A stretch of 64,000 bases of DNA from contig MU839834.1 in the NCBI GenBank assembly GCA_030411725.1, positions 62,001-126,000 on the forward strand. Direction: 5' to 3'. A model generated the notes under the pieces. It was not told the DNA's origin and did not search any database. It saw nothing but the letters and a program-made list of their open reading frames with translations. This document shows positions 22,198-33,363 of the stretch, piece after piece. Position 1 is the stretch's first letter. Every line of letters starts with the position of its first letter. This DNA is from Echria macrotheca. Taxonomy: Eukaryota > Ascomycota > Sordariomycetes > Sordariales > Schizotheciaceae. Position numbers and translations under genes: made by a program.

Positions 22198-24369
22198 TCA
22201 AAAACCCAAGGGAGAAAGCGGCTTTATCGGCGAAAGAGGGCGCAGGTCCCCCGATCCTCTTGGTTGGGCTTCCCGCTCGCTGTTGATGGTGAGGGTCGTC
22301 GAGATGGTTGAGCTGGTCTCGGTACTTTCCGCCTCCGGGGGTGTCTTCTTTCTCAGTCGCGTCTTCTGCTCGCCCCCGCTTGCGCTGCGATTCGAAACCT
22401 TGCTGCTGTCCGACGACGAGACGTTGCGTTCTTCCGGGACTTCCTCCCTTGCGGTGCTTTCCTTTCCGCCCCCGTTTCGTCGTGGATCTGGTAGCGTCAT
22501 CGGCGGCGGGGCGTCGAAAAGGGCGTACTCTTCTTCTATGTAGAGAGCCTCGTTTTTGCAGCCCTTCCAGCAATCCCGCCAGTCGCACACCAGAAACTTG
22601 AAGCAGAAGGCGTCAATCTTCATGCATGGCTGGAAGCAGATGCACAGGTTGCGGAAGTCCATCTTGTTCTTGTCCGAGTGCGCAAGAAGCAAACTCAGGT
22701 GGCAGGTAATGGCGAAGAGCAGGTAATAATGAAACGGCGGGAGATTCGACAGCTCATCGATCAGCATCTGGGGGACCTTTTCTGCGCCCGCGCATTCCCT
22801 GGCAATCCTATCCTGCGCTGCTTTAGGGAACAGCTCGTCGGGCAGTTCGCGAAGCCAGGCTTTGAGCATAGACCCAATGATGTTGATGTCGTACAAATCT
22901 GTTTGTTCAAACAAGTCCACGTCGAGTTCTGTCACAAACTTGTCAGCACATTGACCCGAGCCTACTTGCGTCGCTGCTTGACATACCTTCGTCAAACCGG
23001 CGCTGCCATTTCTTGATCTGAGGCCCGCTTCCGGGCACACGATATAAGCCCTCCACATCGCTCCCCTTGTAGTTCAGGTAATCGATCGCTCTCCATGGAA
23101 ATGCGGGCATCCAAAACTCCGTCTTATCCCGGGACTCCTCCAGCCGCTTCGATATCCTCGTCTTCCGCGTTTGCTCGATCAGCGGCAGGTTGATCACTTT
23201 CAAGACGTAATGCTCATCATCGACGACGGGTTCCCTGTGGCTGGCGCTGTCGCCTCGCGAGCTACCGAAGAGGCCCTTGCTGAGAATACCGGCCGCCTTG
23301 CTGTTCTTAAGCCCGCTCAGGAACGATCCGCTATTGTCTCGGTACGAGGAAGGCTGATATCGGCTGCTATTGTCAGGGTCTCGCCGGCTGCTACCCGAAA
23401 TGTCTCGGCCCTGCGGCCTCTCCGCCGAGTGATTCCGCACAGCCGAAGACATCATATCTCGGAACGACCGATCGTGCACTTGGAGCGGGGCGGTTCTCAG
23501 CGCTGCTGCGGGGTACGATCGCTCCGGCTCAGGGGCTCGCGAGTGCACCGATTCCTGGGGGCTCGGACTGTCCTTATGGTCTTTGTCCTTGATCGATCGG
23601 TTGCGGCTGAGGATAGTAAAAGGCTTCGGCTTTCCGCGCCTCGAGTTGCCGGCGTTGTCGTATTCTGTCGACGAGGCAAGCGAAATATCGGATCGGGAAG
23701 GCAGGATGGTGGCCGATTTTGGGGCCGACTGGTCAGGGTAGGAGTTGTCTGCAGCAAGACGCGAGGGGGTTAGCAGATGCATACGGCTTGTGCCAGACGG
23801 ATTTCGCGCCGAGGCAGATGCATACCTGATTGCTTCGTGGACTGCTTTGCGAGGCTCGGGTCGGTGTCTTTCGACATAGTTTCACCTCTGGGTTCTGCCG
23901 ACGGATAGGTAGTCAAGCGATCCGTCGACTTGGCCGATTTGGTAAAGTGAAAGAAGCTCGACTTGGAGGCCTTGGATTCGTCCTGGCGCTGGTGCCGGCG
24001 ACTGCGCTGCTGCTGGGCAGGCGACTGCTCTCGCCGATGCGACGGGCGGGTTGGCGAGGTGAGTGGCGGGGGATAGGTGTCGTCGGGGGGAGGATTCGCC
24101 GGGTGCGGGATCTCGCGGTGCTGCTCCTGCTGCGGCTGCTGCTGCTGCTGCTGCTTCTGTTGCTGCAAGACCTCGGTAACCTGCAGCACCTGTGGCCCGG
24201 AGGCGCTTTCTGACCTTTTCTGGCCGAACCGGAATGGAGAGCGTGGGGATCGGGGCGACGTTGCGTCTGGCGGAGCGTCTTCTGGGACAGTTTCACCAAC
24301 ACGAGGGTCGGGGTCGGGGCGCATAGCACTCGTCAGCGTGAGCGGCTGCGGCACTGGTTTGCGGCCCAT
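22198..24369 (-). CDS. Rho GTPase-activating protein, three exons
   Basis: Exons are 24369-23826, 23748-22987 and 22928-22198 (introns 77 and 58 nt, GTATGC and GTATGT donors); predicted 678 residues. The N-terminal ~350 residues are disordered, with a glutamine tract encoded by CAG repeats near 24130-24165 and many Ser/Pro/Arg. The RhoGAP domain (about residues 360-570) begins 'VLKVINLPLIEQTRKT'. It shows 'GLYRVPGSGPQIKKWQRRFD', whose Arg is the expected arginine finger, followed by 'MLKAWLRELPDELFP' and 'NLPPFHYYLLFAITCHL', helices typical of the fold. The C-terminal ~110 residues are again charged and disordered. It should switch off a Rho/Cdc42-type GTPase in polarity or wall integrity; which GTPase cannot be read from sequence. 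Confidence 0.88.
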
Positions 24370-26696
24370 CGCTGGAGCGGCGGCCAGGCACAGGCCCAGC
24401 TAATAATGGCGGGCCTAGATATAACACGCCGCCGTCCTTGGTTCGCCTGCCAGTCTGTCTCGTGCGCAGGAGCAGCAACACTGTGTCGGACCCTACAGGG
24501 CAAAATAGGCAGATTGTGGTCTGCGACAAATGAGAACGAGGCACGGGAGCGCGGGATTCGACGTGGTCGCGACGGGCCCACGACGGCGGCGGTAAGGATG
24601 GGCCAGGCTGCGCGAAAGCGACTCCCGCATGGAGCGACTTCAAAAGAATGCGTTTGCGTCTGCGAAATGCTGTTGGAGCGGAGCGGAGGAGGGGGGGCAG
24701 TCGATGGATAACGATTGATGAGGCCCGCCCACGTTGGGGATCTGGTTTTCTGGATTCGGTCACCCCGCCGCAGTGTGACAATCCGAGCTGATGCCACTTC
24801 GAGATTCACACAATCGAATCAATTCGCTCTCCCTCGTGTCCGAGCAGAGAGACGTTTTTGCGCGCGATCGAGTTCCCACACCGATCCACCCTGCCTTCCA
24901 ACCTGTTTCGCGAACGGCAAGGGAGACTAAAATGGGAGATCTGCGTGTGTTCGTGCCTCTCTGGCTGTGTGTTCCTGCAGCGCCAATGTCGCTTGAAAGA
25001 CTGTCGCCAGCGTTTTCGGTCTCCCCTGCGTAGGTGTGCGTGCTGCACTATGCGCAGCAAATCTGTCAGCACGTCGACCTGTGCCTAGCACGAGCGGCTC
25101 TATCCAAGGTTCCAGAAGGGGTGATCTGAAACGAAGTCGCAAAGTACAGTCGCCAGGGGTGGCAGTGGTCGCTCAGCGCTCGGCAGCGCTCAGCATGAGC
25201 GGAGAATGCATGCGGGGTGTGCAGATGGCATTTGTGGTTCGGGGAGCGTTTGGGGCCGGTGAATCTGGTTCGAGGACGGGAGGGGCGGTCGGTGTTGGCG
25301 GTGGTGGATGGAGGGCCACGCAACCATCTGGACACAAAGAAGGAGGACCTCCGGGATGGGATGAAAAAGGACCGGCCTTCGGAACAGCGACTCGGGATCA
25401 GGGTCAACAAACACCTCATCAGTCCGTATTGGTTTCCATCCCAGAAACAAAATGCATTTAAGCAGTCGACGCCGGTGTTACAGCTATAGTTAGCTCTTAG
25501 TGATTCCGGCTCAGTTATCTGCGGACGCCGCGTTCCCCGCCCGCCGTCTCTTTCTGCCCGGTAACGTGCCCGTGACCGATACTACTGATCTAACTATCTA
25601 TGCAGGCATGTAGCACGCAGGTGATCAATACCAGCTCTGCAGCAGATTTGAGGTGGATGAGAGTGACACTCAAGCAATGAGTAGCATTTGGAACCCCGCT
25701 CGACGCCACACTGATGGTTCCTGGATTGCGACGTCGAGGGGTATTCAGCATGTCGCATCAAAGTTGAGCGCTTGAGCGTACATCTTTTCTTGCTAGAACG
25801 CAGTACAATACTCTTGTCGCTGCTCGGTATGCCTTCCAGATACTCGCTGTGGCCCACAATCCCTCAATTCGACAGACAAATGTCGAAGCAGTCAGAGAAG
25901 ATGCCGGCGTGGATTCATCCAGCATATTCCAAAACGGGACTAGTCCAGGAACACAAGCCCTTCTGAAACTTGGCGCGAGTTGCCCCTCGCAGCCTTGGTC
26001 GAGGTGGCTTGTGCTCCCAGAAGTGAAAGCCACATTCATCATCAGCCTGCTTTGTCGGCGACTGATTGTCCAATGTCCGACACGGCTTGCCAGCATTTGA
26101 TTGGACAGTGAGCCATATGAGGGTATCTGATTTCCATAGCGTTCCCCTTCAGCATCTCGGCTTGAATGTCGCAAAAACCGTTCTGAGCAGTGACCTTGAC
26201 TGAGATGTCGTCAGCACACACTAGGCATGGTAACTGTATTCCGTACTTTTGTACCCCATAGCCTCAAAACTCCGAGTTGTGGCGGACGAACCTTGCCCCT
26301 TTGATGTGCTGCATGTGAGATGCGGCAGGCCGTCTGTCTTGCTCTCAGAGCGGTAACATGGCGCCAAAGCCGATGGTCAAATGCGGGCCGCCTCCATGGC
26401 CAGTCACTGCGTCTAGCGGATCGCCGGGACGACTTGCAGTCAGTAGGGTAGCCGAGCGAGATCTCATGAAAGACTTCGGAAAGGCGAGAATATCAAATCA
26501 TGTTGTCTTGTTGAATTGATCAGCTTCTAGATGTCAAGTCTTCCTTGAGCTGGTGAAAGAGCACAGTGACACACTGTGCCCTGGCGTGGGATACCGCAGC
26601 AGATTATGTAAGGCAGTTAAGCACGTCAAGCCACCAGCCAGCAACCGCCCGGGATGCTGACCTGCCCCACAACCTAACTTGGACCACGCCCAAACC
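24370..26696. other. Large divergent intergenic region
   Basis: 2.3 kb between the RhoGAP and Rab geranylgeranyltransferase starts. I find no protein family, RNA or transposon signature on either strand; the open frames here are short and lack codon structure. It may hold long 5' leaders or distal regulatory sequence. Confidence 0.35.
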
Positions 26697-27741
26697 ATGT
26701 CGGACAAATCCAACAAGCTCCCGGAGGAGCTCCAGCTCTTCACTTCGGCTCATGTCAAATACATCCAGAGTCTCGACACGCGGAAAGACGAGTATGACTA
26801 CTGGCTAACTGAGCACCTCCGCCTGAACGGGCTCTACTGGGGGCTGACGGCGCTGCACATTCTCGGCCACCCCGAAGCCCTCCCCCGCGCCGAGACCATC
26901 GACTTCGTGCTGTCGTGTCAACATGAGAACGGCGGGTTCGGCGCTGCGCCCGGCCATGATGCCCACATGCTCTCTACCGTCAGTGCGGTGCAGATTCTTG
27001 CCCTCGTCGACGCCTTCGACGACCTCGAGTCGCGGGGGAAGGGCAAGGCGCAGGTGGGCAAATGTCTGTCGCCATTCCCACGTCACTCGCCGGGAATCGT
27101 ATCCGTGCTAACGTGGTGCAGATATCGCCAACCTGCAAAATAGGCAGACTGGTACCTTTGCGGGTGATGAGTGGGGCGAGGAAGACACGCGTTTTCTCTA
27201 TGGCGCCTTCAATGCGCTTTCCCTACTCGGGCTGCTCGACTTGGTCGACGTTGACAAGGCTGTAGACCACATTGTCTCTTGCGCCAACTTTGACGGCGGT
27301 TATGGGTCTGGTCCTGGCGCCGAGTCTCATGCTTCGCAGATCTTCACCTGCGTCGGCGCGCTGACGATCGCCGGCAGAAAAGACCTTATTGACACAGACC
27401 GACTGGGACGGTGGCTTAGTGAGAGGCAGGTAGCCGGCGGTGGTCTCAACGGTAGACCTGAGAAGAAGGAAGACGTCTGCTACAGCTGGTGGGTGCTGAG
27501 TAGCTTGGAGATGATTGGCAAGACGCACTGGATCGACAGAGACTCTCTCATCGCCTTCATCCTCAGTTGCCAGGATCCCGATCGCGGTGGTCTCTCTGAC
27601 AGGCCAGGGAATATGGTTGACGTCTGGCATACCGTCTTCAGCATCACTGGCCTGAGCATCCTAGGTTATCCTGGACTACAACCTGTTGATGAGGTGTACT
27701 GTCTGCCAAAGTCAACCATCGAGCGTGTGCTTGGTCGGTGA
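26697..27741 (+). CDS. BET2: Rab geranylgeranyltransferase beta subunit, two exons
   Basis: Catalytic beta subunit that adds geranylgeranyl groups to C-terminal cysteines of Rab proteins. Exon 1 is 26697-27063 and exon 2 is 27122-27741. The 58-nt intron has a weak GTCTGT donor but a GCTAAC branch and CAG acceptor, and the joint gives 'VGKYIANLQNRQTG'. Predicted 328 residues, normal for the family. Prenyltransferase repeats are visible: 'FVLSCQHENGGFGAAPG', 'HIVSCANFDGGYGSGPG', 'GGLNGRPEKKEDVCYSWW', 'FILSCQDPDRGGLSDRPG'. The zinc site is expected at Asp and Cys of 'EDVCYSWW' and His of 'DVWHTVF'. Confidence 0.94.
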
Positions 27742-30700
27742 GCACGATGCCAGCCCGCCTGGACGCTTCCATCACAAACCCTTCCCTCTTGCAATCTAAT
27801 AACCTCCCAGCAACCTCGCCATGTTGGGCAGGATACAAGGCAAGAGAAGAGCGATATCCAACCCTCCTTCCTGTTTCGCAGCCTTTCAAACTACGGCTAT
27901 TCGACTTGAAGGGCGCTGGTACATTACTACATACCATGTTAGATAGCATAGGTAGATGTAACAAGCCGGCTTGATGCCAGCAGACCTCTGTACCCATCTT
28001 CTCCAATAAGCCCGGGTATATCTTACTGTGACGATAACACTTTTAAGACCGAGACGTGGCAGCCGCGATGTATAGTGTTGGTTGCCCAGCTCCAGTAATA
28101 GTTGGATTGACCCTTGTGTCGGAGATCCTATACCCACACTGGAGGAAGGCTGCTTGCGGAGTTTCAGCTCCAGAACTTACTCAGTTTAGGATATCGTATT
28201 ATTCAGAGAACTTCTCAAGGCCACAGAAATCTTACCGGCCCTATCATACGAGTTTCTGGGCCAGTTCTAACAAAATACACCAAGGGGGCAGTGGTGGTAG
28301 CATCTTCAACTTCCTCTTCGGACACCTCCTCAACCTCCTTTTGTCACAGGATTACTGGTCAGAACCCTCCTGGTGTTTCTAGGTGGTAGTCACTGTCGCC
28401 GGCAAGGACATATCTATCTCCTTCTCTCCCAGGTTTACATCACAACACATTGAGCCTTTCGATTCAGTGCATATGAGAATCACATTGTGGTCCTTTTTGT
28501 TGTTAGAGTGAAGGGAGCAGCATTCGTCACCTTGCAACATCCAACGGTTCCCCTTATCAGGTTCCTTAGAAAGTACTGACTTCCGTAGAATCTGAAAGCC
28601 AGATAATTCACGGATATGTTGTTATAGCCAATATACGGGGACTCATTTCTTTGGCATCTGATAGGAGTGCACCCCCCTTTCGATCCGTTCGTATCCCGCT
28701 ATGATACGTTTTCGACAACATCCTTGAATAAAAACATTGCAGCATGCAAAAAACGGTCAGAAGGATATAAGTAGGCCGCTTTCAGTCTATATATCGGGGT
28801 TCAACCTTCTGTTACCTGTGAAATGTAGCATATCTCAGTCTGGCGCGCGGTTAAGGTCACTGCGTGTAAGCCATAAGTAGGTAGTCGTCATGGGCCTGAA
28901 TAAATCTCTATATTATATACATGTGTATTCCAAGTATATATTTGCTGCCTGGAAAAGATATCAAATGCATATAGGTAGGTAGTTAGGTAAAACGTTGTGT
29001 TGGGGGTGCACCCGTAGCAGAAGAGGGATGCACCCCTATCAAATGCCTTTTTTCTTTGGGGCAACAGTTGCACTTGTCAGACCACAGGCTATGCCAAGGC
29101 ATTGGATTCTGGCGCGGTGCAAGTTTAAGATTGGTGACTCTGATTGAGGACCGCCAAACTATCCAAATAGAGCCATGGTGACGACCTCTTTTAAGTATTG
29201 GGACCGGTCACAGAGGTCTTTAACTATGTGCCGCTTCTGTCTGGCACTAGGCTGAACCCAGCCCAGACTTGTTTCTTGGAGGAAATAGACAAAGTGGAAA
29301 GCTTTATGGGGGATGAGCTTTATGGGGGGGTGCCCCGTATCCGCCCCGTTACCCCTGAACCGCCGAGTATGCGAACCACGCCGGCCTACTCCGGCCTGCT
29401 CCGGACCCGCCCCGGAACGCCGAGTCCTAGTTAAAATCATCTCGGCTTCGATCCGCCGGGTACATCCGCATCTATAAAGCAATCCTTCCTCTCCTCCAAG
29501 AACGATCACCTTCTTCCTTTCTTCTCAACTTCTCACGGCTCGAGGTGAAGCCATTCTTAACCCTCCGTCACCTCATAGCCCCAGCTTCAACTTCGACATT
29601 TGAGAAGCACTATCATTATCATAATACCCGGCACCGTCTTATCTTATTTCGGCCAAAGACAACTGCTGTTTCTGGATCGAGCAATCCAGGATAGCCCGAG
29701 CATAGTGAGTACAGTGCAAATGACTTTCTGGCCTCTTTTCCCCAGCTGCCCTTCACAGTTGCCATTCAAATCTGGTTTTTATGGCCATCATGGCTCTCTT
29801 CCTCAAAGGTTCTTCTCTTCTACTCCCGGCGGGCAATCACACGGCCACACATCCATTCACGTTTGTCCCTTCACGCCCGGTTTTCTGTTCTCTACAAAAT
29901 GTTCTCTTTCTACTCCTCACAAGCACCTATATTTCCATATGCGCCTGTCAAAATCACCGAGACACCTGACATTCGGGCACTCGGTATGGTATAGCCCTAC
30001 CAAAAACCCGAGTGTCGAGTGGTTGGAAAAGAGTATGCCGCGCTCAGTCATAGCAGGTACTCCCTGGCGTGCTCCTTCCATTTGCGCAACCACATTGCAC
30101 CTTTCCTCGCACACCAACCCCAGTCCTTCACCTTGTCTTGCTCCTTCCTCACCTTGTGCCCGCCCACACTGCTCCTTCTGCGCCGTTTTCATTGTCGGAT
30201 TCTCTGTTCTCTTTGCCTGTCGCTCCAAAATCCGGGCCAGTAGCCCTTTCGGCGGGTGAAGAGTGCCACGGTACCTAGGTGTCCCGAAGTTGTGGGTTGC
30301 CCTTCCATCCTGCCTCTTTCCGAAGCCCAAACTCCATTGTGCGGCCCGGATTGCTCGACTTCGCTGGCCAGACATGACAATCGTCGGTCGCGCCATCTTG
30401 GACACGTTCGTTTGTTCTTCAGATATACTGACTCTTCTTGGCCATAGCCGGTTTTCCCTTGCAAGTCAGCAGACTTTCCTTCTCACATTGGAGACTCGGT
30501 CCGCCCCATCCGTCCTGAATATCCCGGGACGATTAGACAGCGCACGGAAGCCAGAGTCGAGCATACTTAACATACCGTGCTCCGAGATTGCTCTCCTTGC
30601 CCGTCGATAAGGCAAGAAGAGCCTTTGCAGCGCATTGCCGGCCATAGAGACCGATTTCCCATAGCTTCATTGAGCCTGCAGGTTTAACGGGAGTTGTTGG

Positions 30701-30772
30701 TTCCAATTCTCCTGTAAGTCACCCACCCCCCCACTGGTTGCGCTGGTCGGAGACAGCGCCGTCTACCGTCCG
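27742..30772. other. 3 kb gene-poor interval
   Basis: No supported gene. The part 27.8-29.1 kb is AT-richer and contains TAGGTA motifs near 28877 and 28974-28990. From about 29460 the plus strand becomes CT-rich, as fungal transcription starts and leaders often are, so the zinc-finger gene at 30773 may have a leader of about 1 kb. A 10-bp CCGG-phased repeat lies at 29381-29415. Confidence 0.4.
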
Positions 30773-32651
30773 ATGTGGGCCTCCACGCTTCCGTCCGAAG
30801 TTTTGACTCCAGTTTCCCAGAACATGGCCGCCATCACCCCCATGGATGTGGTGCCTCGGGCAGACCCTGCCTCGATCCCGCTCAAGTGCAACCTCTGCCC
30901 GAAAAAACCCAACTTCTCGGACGTCTCGCACCTCCTCACTCATATCTCGTCCAAGAGCCACCTTTCCCATCGGTTCAAGACAGAACTAAGATCGCATACC
31001 GAGAGAGCTGCCCAAGAGGCTATGCGCCAGTACAACGACTGGTACGAGAACTACGGAATTCGAGGTCTTCTTGCCGATCGCATGGCGGCCAAGGATCAGA
31101 AGAAGACTGGCAAGCGGGGCCGGGCCCTAATCTCAAGCGCAAGTGAAGACTTGATCAGCAGCTACGGTGACCTGAAGATTGACACCCACTTACAGGGCAA
31201 GGCGCGACCGGCCTCCTCGGGCCAGAACAATTTGGTCAAAGTTGAGCCTGCGGATCTGCTCCAGTCCCCGGCAGAGACGACAGCTTCGGGATGGCCAGTC
31301 CACATGGGTCTGCCGCATCAAGGCGTCCCGCACACCATGATGCACCCGGAGTTCAGACCTCCTGATCTGAGATTCGGGTATGTCGATATCGAGGGCTGGC
31401 GTACGAACCAAGTCCATTCGTCCTCATCTGGAAATTATTCACTGCCTGGCACGCCCGACACCGGTCCGGATGACAGGTACATGGGATGGCTCTCACCCAG
31501 TACCGACGAGACCCCCTTGCCTATCGAGGACGATGAGGGTGAGGTTGACGAGGCGGCCAAGTTGAAGGGGGTCAGATACCCGGGCATGGGCCTCTTCGAC
31601 GCCGCCAGCGAGGTTGCGAAGAAGAAGCGAAACCAGCGCAAGGACGACTCGGTCCTCAAAAAGATGGAGCTTACTTCGGAGGGTATCGAGCCTTTCGAGT
31701 TTGTTTGGACGGAAGATGGCGAGCTCGCACGAGTTCGCGACATCTACTCCTGCCCTTCAATTGAAGGCAGCCCCGTGAGTGCCCAATTGCCGTCATTCTT
31801 TTTATGGTGGCCATCCTGACATGGAGCCGTATAGGACCGCAAGCTCGAGGACGATGAAGAGGATGAGCCCCCGCGGAAGAAGAGAACCCGTCGCCAGGCT
31901 CCATCGAATCCCACGGTGAACAAGCGTTCGACGCGTACCTCCAGCAGGATTGCGAAGAAGGCCGCCACCAGACAGATGGATGACGAGGAAGACGACTTCT
32001 CCCTCGACCTGGTTGACGATACCGGCCCAGCGTCTAGCCATGTCCAAGGCGCTGGTGACGGCTATGATGTCTTCCAGGATCGTCCTAAGCAACGTCTCGG
32101 TGAGGGGTTTCAGATTCCCTGGCACTGGCTGTTTTAGGTCGTCTGCTGACCTTCTTCAAGATGGTACTGGCAGCCCCGCGGATGGAGAGAGGTAGATGTG
32201 CTCTAAAGACTTGGCGATCTTTATGCTGACTTAGGTTGTCAGTCTCGATTCGCGTCGTCGGTCGGCGTTGCAGCCCATGAACCACAACCACAGTCTCATG
32301 TCGGAGCCTGCGATTGCGGTCAAGCAACACCAGTACCTACCCTCGCGAGCTGACGGTTCAGCGTTTCCGTCACATCCTGCTATTTCCAGTAACCCTTATT
32401 TTCCACAACAGGTCGGCCTTGGCAATGGAACGTACAACACCAATCCACTCTATGTTCAGACGCGGAACGGTTATTTCCATCCCTACAGCTACTCCAGCTA
32501 TGGACCCGAGGTCAAGGCATCGACACCGAACTTTCCGTCTATGGCCAATACGGTGAATCCGAATCTCACGGGGTTGCAGTTTGGTAGCTTCCAGACGAGT
32601 TACCCGGCCGAGTCTCCTCACCAGAATGGTCAAACGGATTTCGGGCTTTGA
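30773..32651 (+). CDS. C2H2-type zinc-finger protein of unknown function, four exons
   Basis: Exons are 30773-31774, 31835-32099, 32161-32191 (31 nt) and 32243-32651, with introns of 60, 61 and 51 nt; predicted 568 residues. The third exon is needed to connect the frames and lies between good splice signals. The ATG at 30824 ('MAAITPMDVVPR') has a better context than the upstream one. Near the N-terminus 'LKCNLCPKKPNFSDVSHLL' plus 'THISSKSHLSHRFK' forms a single C2H2-like finger (Cys-x2-Cys ... His-x5-His). Exon 2 carries an acidic stretch and a basic 'PPRKKRTRRQ' that looks like a nuclear localisation signal. The C-terminus is Asn/Tyr/Pro/Gln-rich and low in charge, like an activation domain. 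A chromatin or transcription role is likely, but no named family is recognised. Confidence 0.75.
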
Positions 32652-33363
32652 TGCCTTGCTTGGCGCCGTCTCTCTCGTTCTCGAGTCTCTTGGGTCATGA
32701 TTCTGGGTTGATGCCACTGGTCCGCAAGTTCATGATCTTCAAGATTTTTTCGTTTGTTTACTTTTTGATAGACGCAACCGAAAACCACCCGTCGATGGAC
32801 CCGTCGTTGCCCTCAGGGCCTCGTAATCCGTCCGAGTGTTTTCACCCGCGATCCCCCGATGCACTATTTCCCGCTTTTTCTTCTTTTCTTTTTCTTCGTT
32901 CTTCCCGTCAGAACGAATTTTCTGCCCGCCTTCAGATGAAGGCCTTTCCCGGTTCGGGGATATAGGGGCTCTAGACATTTCATGGTCGTGGTTAACATGC
33001 CAAATGCGGCGGGATGCTGGGTGGATGGGCATCCAGTGATCGGAGGGATGACTATTGGGAGGTCGTATGGTTTGAAGTTCTGGTTGAATTTTCTTACTTT
33101 CTAGATATCCGGAGGTCTGCGGCATGGCGGGGGAGGCACTACTTTTTGAAGCTATTAGGGACGCTTTGGTCGATAGTTCACTGGGAGTTTATCTTAGGTT
33201 TATATATCGGCCAATCCACCGGGTTCTGTCCCATGATCAGTGATCACTGAGTGATTTGACGGCAGAAAACGTGAATCAGATTATATGTTGTGAACTGAAT
33301 TCTATAAACGCCAGTCATTATCGTATACACGGAACCGCTCAGCTAGTGCTAGCGAGTACTAAT
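32652..33363. other. Convergent intergenic region before MSH3
   Basis: About 710 bp with the 3' ends of the zinc-finger gene and MSH3. It has a CT-rich tract at 32875-32905. No gene is seen. Confidence 0.4.

Noticed and set aside
24370..26696. Several 70-140-codon frames on both strands
   Set aside because: They overlap each other, lack homology and codon bias, and have no linked exons. I treat the stretch as intergenic.
29600..30259. 219-codon frame upstream of the zinc-finger gene
   Set aside because: CT-rich sequence rich in Ser/Pro/Phe codons by composition, with no domain and no good splice link to the downstream gene. It is more likely leader or promoter DNA.
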